Below, piece by piece: positions 33,585-43,216 of a stretch of 64,000 nt of DNA. This stretch comes from an uncultured Candidatus Melainabacteria bacterium (GTDB lineage: Bacteria; Cyanobacteriota; Vampirovibrionia; Gastranaerophilales; Gastranaerophilaceae). The notes below the pieces were generated by a model. It had not been told where the DNA came from. It did no database searches and saw only the letters and a list, made by a program, of their open reading frames with translations. Position 1 is the stretch's first letter. Every line of letters begins with the position of its first letter. Location of the stretch: contig CAKVCZ010000009.1 of the NCBI GenBank assembly GCA_934726055.1, positions 43,343-107,342 on the forward strand, given 5' to 3'. Position numbers and translations under genes: made by a program.

Positions 33585-35996
33585 TTATCTAAACAACTGG
33601 TAAATGTATTCATCGCCTACTTCCAGTATAACATTTTTTGCTTCATTTTTAAAGTCCCATATTGTAGGAATATTTTTTTCTCTTTGCCAAACAACTATAT
33701 CTAATCTGTTATGTTCTTTTAAAAATGTATTTATTAAATAAAACTTATTCTGAACATTTGCACGTTTTATGTATCTTCCAATTTTATAACCATTTAAAAA
33801 GATTGTAGCTCTGCGATATGGAAAATTTTTTAAGTATAAATATTTTGAAAAAGTTATATTTTCTTGAAATTCAACATCAAATTCAGATGAAATCCTTGCT
33901 AAATAAGGTGAATCACTTTCTTTAACAACACCTTTTTGAATAGAAAGTTTTTCATCTACTGCAAACTCAATATCAATTTGCGGCTCAGTAACAAATGTAA
34001 CTAATCCTCTTGGAAAATTTGTATCTCCTGAAAACCCTTTATCAAAACCCAAATTTTCAACCAAAATAGTCAACTCATTTTCTTTTTTATTCAAGATTTT
34101 TTTATTTAGTGGAATTTGTATTGTTTCAGGAATTTGTTGAAGTTTTTCAATTTTGTAGCTATTACGACTTAAAACTTCTTTTCCGTTTATATAAACTGCA
34201 AATAAATGATGTGCTGATAAAGAAATTTCATTTATATTATCAGGTAATTGTGCTTTATACCATATAAATTCATCATATGCTTTACAGGATAGAGAATCTG
34301 TTTCACCCTTGACTTTTCTCCATCCGGATATATCACATTCACAATCAATTTCATTAGCACAAAATACTACATCGTGTTTCTTTAACTCCAATGTTTGACT
34401 TTGTAATTGTGTTTTATATGTTTTTTTGGAAAAACCATTTTTAATATCAAAATAAGCTACTTCAGACGTTTCTTTTAATCCTAAAATACCGTTTGAATAC
34501 ATCATATCAGCATTAAAGATAATTTTATCGTCTATAACCCAAGTTTTATCGGCTAAACTTTTATTTATAAATACAAATTCCGTTGTTTTTTCGTCTTTTT
34601 TGAAAATTAATCTGTCATAATTAGCTTTATCTGATGAAATTAGAGTATTTCTACCTTTAACTTTTATGTGGGAACCGTTACCTGACAAGAAAAATACATA
34701 TTCATGGTCATTATTTTTTAATCGTGTGAAAATTTCCGTATCAGAAAATTCAATTTCACATGCCAACAATTTTAAATTTCTTGCACAAATTTTCATATCA
34801 TACGGTTTTAAAAATGCATAATTTCCATCTGTAAGATTTAATTTTTTATCTTCTTCTGTAAAATTACGTAAAAATAACCACTGACAATCATTTTCATTAT
34901 CTTGTCTTAGTTTTGCATAAATATTTTCTTCATAAAAATCATAATCAAGTGCATCGGTATTAGTTAAATCAAATGCATTCAAAAAATAATTTATTTCTTT
35001 TGCCTTAAAATAATTTGGTTCTAATTTACCATATTCATCAATTGGAGCAGTAAAATCATAGCTTGTATAAACTTCATCACAAGCCAAATTATCCCACGAC
35101 GTACCACCACATGCCATATAGTGATTAAATAAAGTTACACCTTGAGATATAGCTGTTTTGGTCATGATATTAATATGTTCATCGCTAAGAACATTTCTGA
35201 TATGTTCATAACCCGAACCATCCCATTTATCAAACCATCCTGCTTGCATTTCGGCAATAAATGGCGGAGCATCTTCTTTACAACTACGACATATATCTTC
35301 AACGTTATCTAAAGCATCAAAACAAAAATTATCTTTTCTCCAGTTTTGATTTGGATTTATGTATGGATAAAAATCACATGCATAAATATCTACTACATCA
35401 GCCCATAAACCTGAAAAATATGCGTCATTATGAAATATAGGACATTTTACACCTCTATCTCGAGCCATTTTGTATAACTCTCGCATGTACTGTTCATCCA
35501 TTTCGTCGGTAGCATACTCATTTTCTATTTGAAATAAAACAACATTATCAAACTTATTTATAATTGGAATTATAACATCATACCATTCGGCTAAAAATCT
35601 CATGTATTCAGGTGAATAATGATACTGTGAACCAATTTTGTTTCTTGGAATAACGTTTTTGTTTTCTAAAAGCCAAAGAGGCAAACCACCGGCATTAACC
35701 TCTCCGTTAATAAACGGTCCGGGACGAGCTATAACAAAAAGCCCAACATCTTTTGCTGCCTGCAAAACTTTTGATACATCTTTTATATTAGAAAAATCAT
35801 ATTCACCCTGAGCTTTTGAGTGATATTGCCAATGAAAATAAATATCCACCGCATTATATCCACCGGCTTTAAGTTTTAAAAACCTGTCTTTTGCAAGTTC
35901 TTCTCCGGGAGATCTAAAATAGTGAAAAGCTCCACTTTTTAAAAAGACTCTTTTACCATCAATTATCAAAGAATGCTTATCAAATTTAATATCCAT
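33585..35996 (-). CDS. Beta-galactosidase, glycoside hydrolase family 35
   Basis: 803 aa from the ATG at 35996; an in-frame ATG six codons upstream (36014) is possible. Neither has a Shine-Dalgarno. N-terminal TIM barrel: GAFHYFRSP, LKAGGYNAVDIYFHW, ARPGPFINGEVNAGGLPLWLL, FQIENEYAT (acid/base Glu near residue 160) and AEMQAGWFDKWDG (nucleophile Glu near 245). Beta-sandwich domains follow. No signal peptide, so it acts on imported galactosides or oligosaccharides inside the cell, although many GH35 enzymes are secreted. Divergent from murF. Confidence 0.88.
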   Translation of the reverse strand: MDIKFDKHSLIIDGKRVFLKSGAFHYFRSPGEELAKDRFLKLKAGGYNAVDIYFHWQYHSKAQGEYDFSNIKDVSKVLQAAKDVGLFVIARPGPFINGEVNAGGLPLWLLENKNVIPRNKIGSQYHYSPEYMRFLAEWYDVIIPIINKFDNVVLFQIENEYATDEMDEQYMRELYKMARDRGVKCPIFHNDAYFSGLWADVVDIYACDFYPYINPNQNWRKDNFCFDALDNVEDICRSCKEDAPPFIAEMQAGWFDKWDGSGYEHIRNVLSDEHINIMTKTAISQGVTLFNHYMACGGTSWDNLACDEVYTSYDFTAPIDEYGKLEPNYFKAKEINYFLNAFDLTNTDALDYDFYEENIYAKLRQDNENDCQWLFLRNFTEEDKKLNLTDGNYAFLKPYDMKICARNLKLLACEIEFSDTEIFTRLKNNDHEYVFFLSGNGSHIKVKGRNTLISSDKANYDRLIFKKDEKTTEFVFINKSLADKTWVIDDKIIFNADMMYSNGILGLKETSEVAYFDIKNGFSKKTYKTQLQSQTLELKKHDVVFCANEIDCECDISGWRKVKGETDSLSCKAYDEFIWYKAQLPDNINEISLSAHHLFAVYINGKEVLSRNSYKIEKLQQIPETIQIPLNKKILNKKENELTILVENLGFDKGFSGDTNFPRGLVTFVTEPQIDIEFAVDEKLSIQKGVVKESDSPYLARISSEFDVEFQENITFSKYLYLKNFPYRRATIFLNGYKIGRYIKRANVQNKFYLINTFLKEHNRLDIVVWQREKNIPTIWDFKNEAKNVILEVGDEYIYQLFR

Positions 35997-36072
35997 TTTA
36001 TTATTTTGTACCATTTTTGAAAAATAATCAATATTAATATTAAAATTTAGTGTATTTTAAGTATATTTGATG

Positions 36073-36078
36073 TAAAAT
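36073..36078 (+). promoter_or_regulatory. -10 box predicting a leaderless mRNA
   Basis: TAAAAT (36073-36078), directly preceded by TG, ends six bases before the murF ATG at 36085; the six bases are all T. No Shine-Dalgarno and no clear -35. Confidence 0.4.
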
Positions 36079-36084
36079 TTTTTT

Positions 36085-37425
36085 ATGAAATTTACAACAG
36101 AAGAATTAATTTTTGCAACAAACGCAAAAGTTTTAAAAAATAACACACAAAATCAAGAATTTTCAATATCAACAGATACACGAACAATCACATCTGATGA
36201 TATTTATATAGGACTAAAAGGTGAAAATTTTGACGGTGAAAATTTTATTCCAAAGGCAATAGATGCAGGAACAAAAGCATATTTTACCACCAAAGGCACT
36301 GTTATAGATAATGCTCAATTAATTTTACAAATTGAAAATCCTTTAATAGCCTATTTACAACTTGCAAACTTGTATTTGAACAAAATTTCTCCAAAAATCA
36401 TTGCTCTTACTGGAAGTTCAGGTAAAACCACCACAAAGGAAATGCTTACAAGTGTTTGTAAACAGCAGTATAAAACTGTATCAACACCATTAAATCATAA
36501 TAATGAAATAGGTTTTTGCCAAACAATTTTGTCGATGCCTAAAGATACACAGGTTTTAATATTAGAAATGGGTATGCGAGGACTGGGCGAAATAGAACTT
36601 TTATCCAAATATTCACACCCGGATATAACAATTATTACAAATGTTGGAACATCCCATATTGGCAGATTGGGTAGTCGTGAAAATATAGCAAAAGCTAAAT
36701 GCGAAATTTGTGCATATCAAAAACCAAACGGTTGTCTTATTGCAAATGACAGCGATTTAATAAAAAAAACGGTAGAATATAGTGGAGAAAAAATTTACTT
36801 TTCCATAAAAGATGTTGAATTTATTGAAAAACAAATCGGCAAAACAAAATACACTTACAAAGATGAAACATATCAACTTAACATAGAAGGTGATTATAAC
36901 GTTGAAAATTCGCTTGCAGCAATTGAAGCAGGCTTACAGCTAAACATTAGTCCCGATAAAATTAACGACGGATTAAAAGCATATTGCCCAATAGAAAAAC
37001 GTTGGCAAATTGAAAATATTGGAAAATATAAAATTATAAACGATGCATACAACGCAAATCCGGATTCAATGAAAGCCGCATTATCAACTGTTCTTGAATT
37101 ATACCCTGATTCAATTCTTGTTTTAGGTAATATGGGTGAATTAGGAGAAGATGAAACTTTCTATCACAGACAAATTGGTGAATTTATTTTAAATAAACTA
37201 AATGAAAACAATCATGTTAAAATAATAACAGTAGGTAACTTAGCAAAAGAAATAGCAAACAAAGTTAGCGAAAAAGCAGATTTTGCAGTTTCATTAGAAA
37301 ACAATGAACAAGCCGTTGAATATATTAAAAATAATATAGATACAAATAACACAATATTTTTAAAAGCTTCACGTTCAATGAAATTCGAAGAAATTGTAAA
37401 CGGACTAAAAGGAGATAATCTATGA
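36085..37425 (+). CDS. murF: UDP-N-acetylmuramoyl-tripeptide-D-alanyl-D-alanine ligase
   Basis: Adds D-Ala-D-Ala to the UDP-MurNAc-tripeptide, the last cytosolic peptide step. The 446-aa Mur ligase has an N-terminal UDP-binding domain, the ATP loop ALTGSSGKTTTKEML (about residues 109-123), central EMGMRGLGEIE and NDAYNANPDSMKAA in the C-terminal domain, all typical of MurF. First gene of a six-gene wall operon. Its stop overlaps mraY by four bases. Confidence 0.94.
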   Translation: MKFTTEELIFATNAKVLKNNTQNQEFSISTDTRTITSDDIYIGLKGENFDGENFIPKAIDAGTKAYFTTKGTVIDNAQLILQIENPLIAYLQLANLYLNKISPKIIALTGSSGKTTTKEMLTSVCKQQYKTVSTPLNHNNEIGFCQTILSMPKDTQVLILEMGMRGLGEIELLSKYSHPDITIITNVGTSHIGRLGSRENIAKAKCEICAYQKPNGCLIANDSDLIKKTVEYSGEKIYFSIKDVEFIEKQIGKTKYTYKDETYQLNIEGDYNVENSLAAIEAGLQLNISPDKINDGLKAYCPIEKRWQIENIGKYKIINDAYNANPDSMKAALSTVLELYPDSILVLGNMGELGEDETFYHRQIGEFILNKLNENNHVKIITVGNLAKEIANKVSEKADFAVSLENNEQAVEYIKNNIDTNNTIFLKASRSMKFEEIVNGLKGDNL

Positions 37426-38402
37426 TAATGGTAACAATAGCATTTATTTTAGGTTTAATACTATGCCTGCTTTTTGGTGTACCATACATTGATTTTTTAC
37501 ATAAAAAAATGATGGGGCAATACGTTCTTGAACTTGCACCTGAAGCACACAAACAAAAACAAGGAACCCCTACAACCGGTGGAGTTTTTATTGTTACAGC
37601 AATAATTTTAGCTTCAATGGTTGTTCTTGCCCTTGCACAAAAGCTTAATACAACAGGCTTTATAATTTTAATGACACTGTTTTTCTATACACTTGCAGGA
37701 TTTCAGGATGACTATTTAAAAATAAAAGGTAAAGCAAATCAGGGATTAACACCAAAAGCTAAACTTATAAGACAAATTGTCATTGCTTTTTTACCGGCAA
37801 TTTTTATCCCGCTATGCGGAGAACAATTTACAAGAGTTTCATTCGCATATCATTATATCGATTTACTTTGGTTCTATCCGTTTTTTGCCGTATTTATAAT
37901 AATCGGTTCTTCAAATGCATTTAATCTAACCGACGGATTAGACGGTTTGGCAACAAGCTGTGGCATTCCGGTATTTTTAGCATGCTCTATTGTTGCCGGA
38001 TTAAATAGCTATATTGAAGTTTCAATTATCTCTGCTGCTACCGCTGGTGCCTTAATAGGCTTTCTAAATTATAATAAAGCCAAAGCTCAAGTATTTATGG
38101 GTGATACAGGTTCTTTAGCCTTGGGCGGACTCCTTGGAACACTGGCTGTTATAGGAAAATTTGAACTTCTACTCATTATTATGGCATTTGTATTTATTTG
38201 TGAAACATTGTCTGTCATAATTCAAGTTACAAGTTTTAGATTAACAGGGAAAAGAGTTTTCAAAATGGCTCCAATTCATCATCATTTTGAATTGTTAGGA
38301 TGGAGTGAAAACAGAATTGTAATAACTTTTGGAATTATTTCAATGCTTTGTTCTATTTTGTCTGTTGTATTATTTATACTATACTTTAAAGGAATAATCT
38401 AA
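37422..38402 (+). CDS. mraY: Phospho-N-acetylmuramoyl-pentapeptide transferase
   Basis: Transfers phospho-MurNAc-pentapeptide to undecaprenyl phosphate, forming lipid I in the inner membrane. 326 aa with about ten membrane spans. Motifs: KQGTPTTGG, the Asp-rich QDDYLK, NAFNLTDGLDGLA, MGDTGSLALGG and PIHHHFE. A strong AAAGGAG precedes the ATG, and the gene overlaps murF by four bases and murD by one. Confidence 0.96.
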   Translation: MIMVTIAFILGLILCLLFGVPYIDFLHKKMMGQYVLELAPEAHKQKQGTPTTGGVFIVTAIILASMVVLALAQKLNTTGFIILMTLFFYTLAGFQDDYLKIKGKANQGLTPKAKLIRQIVIAFLPAIFIPLCGEQFTRVSFAYHYIDLLWFYPFFAVFIIIGSSNAFNLTDGLDGLATSCGIPVFLACSIVAGLNSYIEVSIISAATAGALIGFLNYNKAKAQVFMGDTGSLALGGLLGTLAVIGKFELLLIIMAFVFICETLSVIIQVTSFRLTGKRVFKMAPIHHHFELLGWSENRIVITFGIISMLCSILSVVLFILYFKGII

Positions 38403-39754
38403 TGAAAAAAAATTGGTATGATAAAAAAGTTTTAATATTAGGTTTGTCTAAAAGCGGTATTGCAGCTGCAAAATATTTAAGCAGCAAATGTGCAAACGTT
38501 TATATCACAGAAAGCAGAGAAGAAAAACCTGAAGATAAAGCTTTGTTGGAAGAACTTAAGTCATTGGATATTACAGTTGAAATGGGTGGTCATAGCGATG
38601 AATTTATCACAGATAGCTATCTTGCAGTTGTAAGTCCCGGAATTCCGCCTCACAGTGATATTTTTAAAAGAGTAAAAGAAGCTAATATTCCAATTATTTC
38701 GGAAATAGAACTTGCTTTTTCTGAAAGCAGAAAACCATTTATTGCAATTACCGGAACAAACGGAAAAACCACAACAACAGCCCTAACAGCACATATTTTA
38801 AGTTCAGAATATAAAGCCGAACCATGCGGAAACTATGGTGTTCCACCATGCACACTTTTAAATGATTCTGACCTTGATTATTTTGTTTGTGAAGTTAGTT
38901 CTTTCCAATTAGAAACAAGCAACTCGTTTCAACCACAAATTTCATGTTGGTTAAATTTTACTCCTGACCATATTGACTGGCACGAAGGATTGGAAAATTA
39001 CTTTAATGCAAAAGCAAAAATTTTTAAATATCCGCAATTACCTGCTTTTGCTATCTTCAATGCAAAAGATGAAAAACTTTTAGAATTTTCTAAAACATGT
39101 AACTCCACAATATTTATGTTTGATGAAAAGTTAGATGACAATTGTTGTTATATTGAAGATGAAAAAATATATTTTACAAGAAACAAAAAAACAGAAGAGA
39201 TAATTACACTTCAAGAATGTCCTCTAATAGGTCATCATAACTACCAAAATATTATGTGTGCAATTATCGTTGCAAAAATAGAAGGTATTTCAAATGAAGA
39301 TATTAAACAATCAATAATGTCATTTAAAGTTCCTGAACACAGGTTAGAATATGTTACCAAAATAGAAAATACGGAATTCTACAACGATTCAAAAGCAACA
39401 AATCCTGAATCTTCAATAGTTGCAATTAATTCATTCAATAACAAAGATGTTGTTTTAATTGCCGGAGGTCGAGATAAAAATACTGATTTAAAAGAATTTT
39501 GTGAATCCGTTAATAATCACATAAAAACAGTTATTTTAATTGGAGAAGCAGGTAAACGTTTTGAAGAAAATTTAAGACAAAACGGTTTTAATAATATAAT
39601 TTTTGAACAAACACTGCAAAGTGCAATTGATAAAGGGATTTCTTTAAATCCTGATATAGTATTATTATCACCTGCATGTGCAAGTTTTGATATGTTTAGC
39701 GGATACGAAGAACGAGGAAAAGTATTTAAAGAATATGTCTTATCAAAAGTATAA
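38402..39754 (+). CDS. murD: UDP-N-acetylmuramoylalanine-D-glutamate ligase
   Basis: Adds D-glutamate (product of MurI) to UDP-MurNAc-L-Ala. 450 aa; N-terminal Rossmann segment ILGLSKSGIAAAKYL, ATP loop ITGTNGKTTTTAL (about 117-129), central ENYFNAKAKIF (carbamylated-Lys region), and NDSKATNPESS in the C-terminal domain, which is diagnostic of MurD. Translationally coupled with mraY (one-base overlap) and overlapping the ftsW start. Confidence 0.94.
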   Translation: MKKNWYDKKVLILGLSKSGIAAAKYLSSKCANVYITESREEKPEDKALLEELKSLDITVEMGGHSDEFITDSYLAVVSPGIPPHSDIFKRVKEANIPIISEIELAFSESRKPFIAITGTNGKTTTTALTAHILSSEYKAEPCGNYGVPPCTLLNDSDLDYFVCEVSSFQLETSNSFQPQISCWLNFTPDHIDWHEGLENYFNAKAKIFKYPQLPAFAIFNAKDEKLLEFSKTCNSTIFMFDEKLDDNCCYIEDEKIYFTRNKKTEEIITLQECPLIGHHNYQNIMCAIIVAKIEGISNEDIKQSIMSFKVPEHRLEYVTKIENTEFYNDSKATNPESSIVAINSFNNKDVVLIAGGRDKNTDLKEFCESVNNHIKTVILIGEAGKRFEENLRQNGFNNIIFEQTLQSAIDKGISLNPDIVLLSPACASFDMFSGYEERGKVFKEYVLSKV

Positions 39755-40943
39755 TCCAAAAAGAGAAGTTCCTTATACACCAAAACAAAGTATTATCTTA
39801 ACTCCTCCGGATAAGACAATACTTATTGTCGTTGCCTTTTTAGTAACTATTGGAATAATATCTATTTTTTCAGCAAGTGCTCCAAAATGTATGGAATTAG
39901 GTCAAAATCCTGCAAGATTTGCACTTTTACAACTATTATTTTTAGTTTTTGGAGTTATCGGTTTAAAATTTTTTATAAATTATGATTATAAAAATTTGGT
40001 AGCTTGGACAATGCCAATTACAATATTGGTCGTCGTCGGACTGTTATTAGTAGCATTTACACCTTTGGGAGTAACGGTTAATGAATCCCGAAGGTGGTTA
40101 AATATTGGTTTTACAAATCTTCAACCTTCTGAATTTGCAAAATTTTCGGTAGTTTTACTAATGGCAAGTGCCTTTTACAAAAACAGTAAAATATTTACAA
40201 GCAGTAAATGGATTTACTTTGTACCTGTCATAATAATGATGGGATTGATTTACAAACAGCCAAATTTAAGTATGATTATTTTAATCTTTATGACATCACT
40301 TATTATTTGGTTAAGTGCAGGAGGCCCGTTAAAACTGGTTGCTACACTTGGCATATCAGGTGCAATAGGTTTGGCTGCAACAATTACAACAGCCCTAAAC
40401 AGTTCAGTTCTATCATTCCTTATAAAACCTTACCAATTAACGCGTATAACAACCTGGTTAAATCCGGAGCAATACGCACTAACGTCAGGGTACCAGATTA
40501 TTCAAGCACTTACGGCATTTGCTGCCGGAGGTTTTTGGGGAGTAGGATTTGGTAATTCAAAACAAAAATTATACTGGCTTCCGGAATCTCATACCGACTT
40601 TATCTTTGCTGTTATTGGTGAAGAATTAGGATGGCTTGGCTGTATTTTAGTTATAGGATTATTTTGGACACTTATTCACAGAGGCCTAATTATTGCATCT
40701 CGCTGTCCTGATATGTATGGCAAACTTCTTGCAGTCGGAATAACTTTTTCTTTGGGATTTCAAGCTTTCTTAAATATTTCCGTTGCAACATCATTTTTAC
40801 CTGCAACAGGTGTGCCTTTACCATTTATAAGTTATGGCGGATCTTCTTTAATGGTATCTTTATGGATGATTGGAGTTTTATTAAATATTTCCAAAAAACG
40901 AGTTAAAAAAATAAGGGTTAATTCAAATGTCAGATTCATCTAA
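39735..40943 (+). CDS. ftsW: Peptidoglycan polymerase / division protein FtsW
   Basis: SEDS-family glycosyltransferase that polymerises lipid II at the division site. 402 aa from the ATG at 39735, which lies 20 bases inside murD; a longer frame upstream adds no conserved sequence. Ten membrane spans with NESRRWLNIG and LQPSEFAK, SHTDFIFAVIGEELGW (essential periplasmic loop) and GVPLPFISYGGSSL. The murD-ftsW-murG position indicates FtsW rather than RodA. Confidence 0.93.
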   Translation: MSYQKYNPKREVPYTPKQSIILTPPDKTILIVVAFLVTIGIISIFSASAPKCMELGQNPARFALLQLLFLVFGVIGLKFFINYDYKNLVAWTMPITILVVVGLLLVAFTPLGVTVNESRRWLNIGFTNLQPSEFAKFSVVLLMASAFYKNSKIFTSSKWIYFVPVIIMMGLIYKQPNLSMIILIFMTSLIIWLSAGGPLKLVATLGISGAIGLAATITTALNSSVLSFLIKPYQLTRITTWLNPEQYALTSGYQIIQALTAFAAGGFWGVGFGNSKQKLYWLPESHTDFIFAVIGEELGWLGCILVIGLFWTLIHRGLIIASRCPDMYGKLLAVGITFSLGFQAFLNISVATSFLPATGVPLPFISYGGSSLMVSLWMIGVLLNISKKRVKKIRVNSNVRFI

Positions 40944-42057
40944 AAAATATACTTACTTCATTACAGGTGGCGGAACAGGAGGTCATATATATCCTGCAAT
41001 TGCCGTGGCTGAAGCACTTAGAAATGACCCCGAAACCAAAAATATTTACTATATAGGAAATCCTAACAATTTAGAATATAAAATAGTAAAAAAAGCTAAG
41101 TTTAAATTTTTACCAATAAAAGTATCCGGAATGCCAAGAAAATTCAATTTTTCATTCATAAAATGGGGTATTGAACTTGAACTTGCAAATTGGAAAGCTC
41201 TTTACTATTTATGGAGATTTAAACCTGATGTAATATTGGGAACAGGCGGATATGTATCCGCACCTGCACTTTTCGCTTCAAATTTAACAAAAATTCCATA
41301 TATGATTCATGATTGCGATGCCCAACCCGGAATTGTTTCCAGATTTGTCGCTCCAAAAGCTAAAAATATCTCTTTGGCTTTTGAAGACTCAGTTCATTAT
41401 TTGAAAAATAAAAATTATAACATTAATGGAAACCCTATTAGAAAAGAATTTAAAACACTTTCAAAAGAACAAGCAAGAAAAGACTTGTATCTTGAAAACA
41501 AAACCACAATTTGTATAATGGGTGGATCTCAAGGTGCAAAATCTATTGATGAAGCTGCTGTTGAATGTTTGAAACAAGTTTTTGATAAATATGATATACA
41601 AATAATTTTTCAAACAGGTGCAAAGCACTACGAAAGCACTGTTTCAAGGTTAAAAGAAATTTATCCTGATTATGAAAATAACAAAAATTTAATTGTAAAA
41701 CCATATTTTGATAATATGGTAACAGTTTTAAAAGCCAGTGATATTGCAATATCAAGAGCAGGCTCTTTAAGTTTATCGGAAATTTGTGCATGCGGAATTG
41801 CTCCAATTTTAATTCCATATCCTTATGCTGCGGCAGATCATCAAAGAAAAAATGCAAAATCTCTTTTAAATAAGGATGCATGCCTGTATTTGGAAGATAG
41901 TGAAACAACCGGTGAAAATTTATTAAAAAAACTTGATGAATTATTATCAAATACTGAAACTTTGAATAAAATTCAAGAAAACACAAAAAAATTGGCCAAA
42001 TTGGATGCAACAGAAAAAATTGTTGAACAATTAAAGAAAGTAGCATCCCATGAATAA
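40927..42057 (+). CDS. murG: UDP-GlcNAc:lipid I N-acetylglucosaminyltransferase
   Basis: Adds GlcNAc to lipid I, giving lipid II, at the cytosolic face of the membrane. 376 aa, GT-B fold, with the N-terminal Gly-rich loop TGGGTGGHIYPA, GTGGYVSAP, the second Gly loop IMGGSQGA, and the UDP-GlcNAc site SRAGSLSLSEI. AAGGGT precedes the ATG inside the end of ftsW (17-base overlap). Its stop overlaps folC by eight bases. Confidence 0.95.
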   Translation: MSDSSKKYTYFITGGGTGGHIYPAIAVAEALRNDPETKNIYYIGNPNNLEYKIVKKAKFKFLPIKVSGMPRKFNFSFIKWGIELELANWKALYYLWRFKPDVILGTGGYVSAPALFASNLTKIPYMIHDCDAQPGIVSRFVAPKAKNISLAFEDSVHYLKNKNYNINGNPIRKEFKTLSKEQARKDLYLENKTTICIMGGSQGAKSIDEAAVECLKQVFDKYDIQIIFQTGAKHYESTVSRLKEIYPDYENNKNLIVKPYFDNMVTVLKASDIAISRAGSLSLSEICACGIAPILIPYPYAAADHQRKNAKSLLNKDACLYLEDSETTGENLLKKLDELLSNTETLNKIQENTKKLAKLDATEKIVEQLKKVASHE

Positions 42058-43216
42058 AACATATCAAGATGCACTGGATTTATTAACTTCACAGGGAAAA
42101 TTTTATATAAATCTTGGATTAGAAAGAATTTCCAAGATTTTGGATTTGATGGGAAATCCACAAAAAAATTTAAAATGTGTTCATGTTGCTGGAACAAATG
42201 GCAAAGGTTCAGTTTGTGCTATGCTAAGTACAATTTTAACAGAAGCCGGTTATAAAACTGGTCTTTTTACCAGCCCACATATTTTTAAATACACTGAACG
42301 TATAAAAATTAATGGAATAGATATTTCTGATGATATTTTTGCACAAAAAATCTTTGAAATACTTGATTTATCAGAAAAAAATGATATTCATTTAACAGAA
42401 TTTGAGATTTTAACGGCTGTAATGTTTGAATACTTTGCACAAAACAATGTAGATATAGCTGTTATAGAAGTAGGACTTGGAGGAACTTACGACTCTACAA
42501 ATGTTATAAAAAATCCTATTTGTTCAATTATTACAACAATTGATTTAGATCACACAGAAAGACTTGGTAATACAATAGAGAAAATTGCCCAAGAAAAAGC
42601 AGGAATTATTAAACCAAATTGTCCTGTCATAGTACATTCTTCAAACAAAGGGTTAGAAGTTATAAAATCTCATTGTAAAGAAAATCAATTAACAATAACT
42701 AATAATATGAATTTAATGCTTGGAGAAATGAGTTTGAAAGGATTTCATCAACAGGAAAATTTATCACTTGTTTTGAGTGCCCTAAACTTTATTGTACCAA
42801 ATATTAAAATTACAACACTTCAAAATGCACTAAAAAAAGTTAAACATTACGGCAGATTCCAATATTTTGAAAATAAAAAAATACTAATAGATGGTGCCCA
42901 CAATCCAAACGGAGTTGAAATTTTAAAAAAGAACCTTGATATTTATTTTAAAGATTATAAAAAAAGGTTTGTTTTTGGATGCTTAAAAAATAAGGATTAC
43001 AAAAAAATGATTGAAATTCTTTTTACCCCTGAAGACGAAATATACTTTAATCATTTTAATCATACAAATTCAGCGACTTTTGAAGATTTATCAAAAGCAT
43101 GCAAATATCCTTCAAAAGAATATCAAGGAAATTTATCAGAAAATTTTGACGGAATTACAATAATTTGCGGATCTCTTTATATGATAAGCGAAGTCGTAAA
43201 AGATTTTGGTTTATAA
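42050..43216 (+). CDS. folC: Folylpolyglutamate synthase / dihydrofolate synthase
   Basis: Mur-ligase relative that adds glutamate to dihydropteroate and to folates. 388 aa, with HVAGTNGKGSVCAML (ATP loop, about 45-59), TSPHIFKYTERI, EVGLGGTYDSTNV and DGAHNPNG, all FolC motifs. It closes the murF-mraY-murD-ftsW-murG operon by an eight-base overlap with murG. Its tail meets the next minus-strand gene with no intervening bases. Confidence 0.93.
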   Translation: MNKTYQDALDLLTSQGKFYINLGLERISKILDLMGNPQKNLKCVHVAGTNGKGSVCAMLSTILTEAGYKTGLFTSPHIFKYTERIKINGIDISDDIFAQKIFEILDLSEKNDIHLTEFEILTAVMFEYFAQNNVDIAVIEVGLGGTYDSTNVIKNPICSIITTIDLDHTERLGNTIEKIAQEKAGIIKPNCPVIVHSSNKGLEVIKSHCKENQLTITNNMNLMLGEMSLKGFHQQENLSLVLSALNFIVPNIKITTLQNALKKVKHYGRFQYFENKKILIDGAHNPNGVEILKKNLDIYFKDYKKRFVFGCLKNKDYKKMIEILFTPEDEIYFNHFNHTNSATFEDLSKACKYPSKEYQGNLSENFDGITIICGSLYMISEVVKDFGL

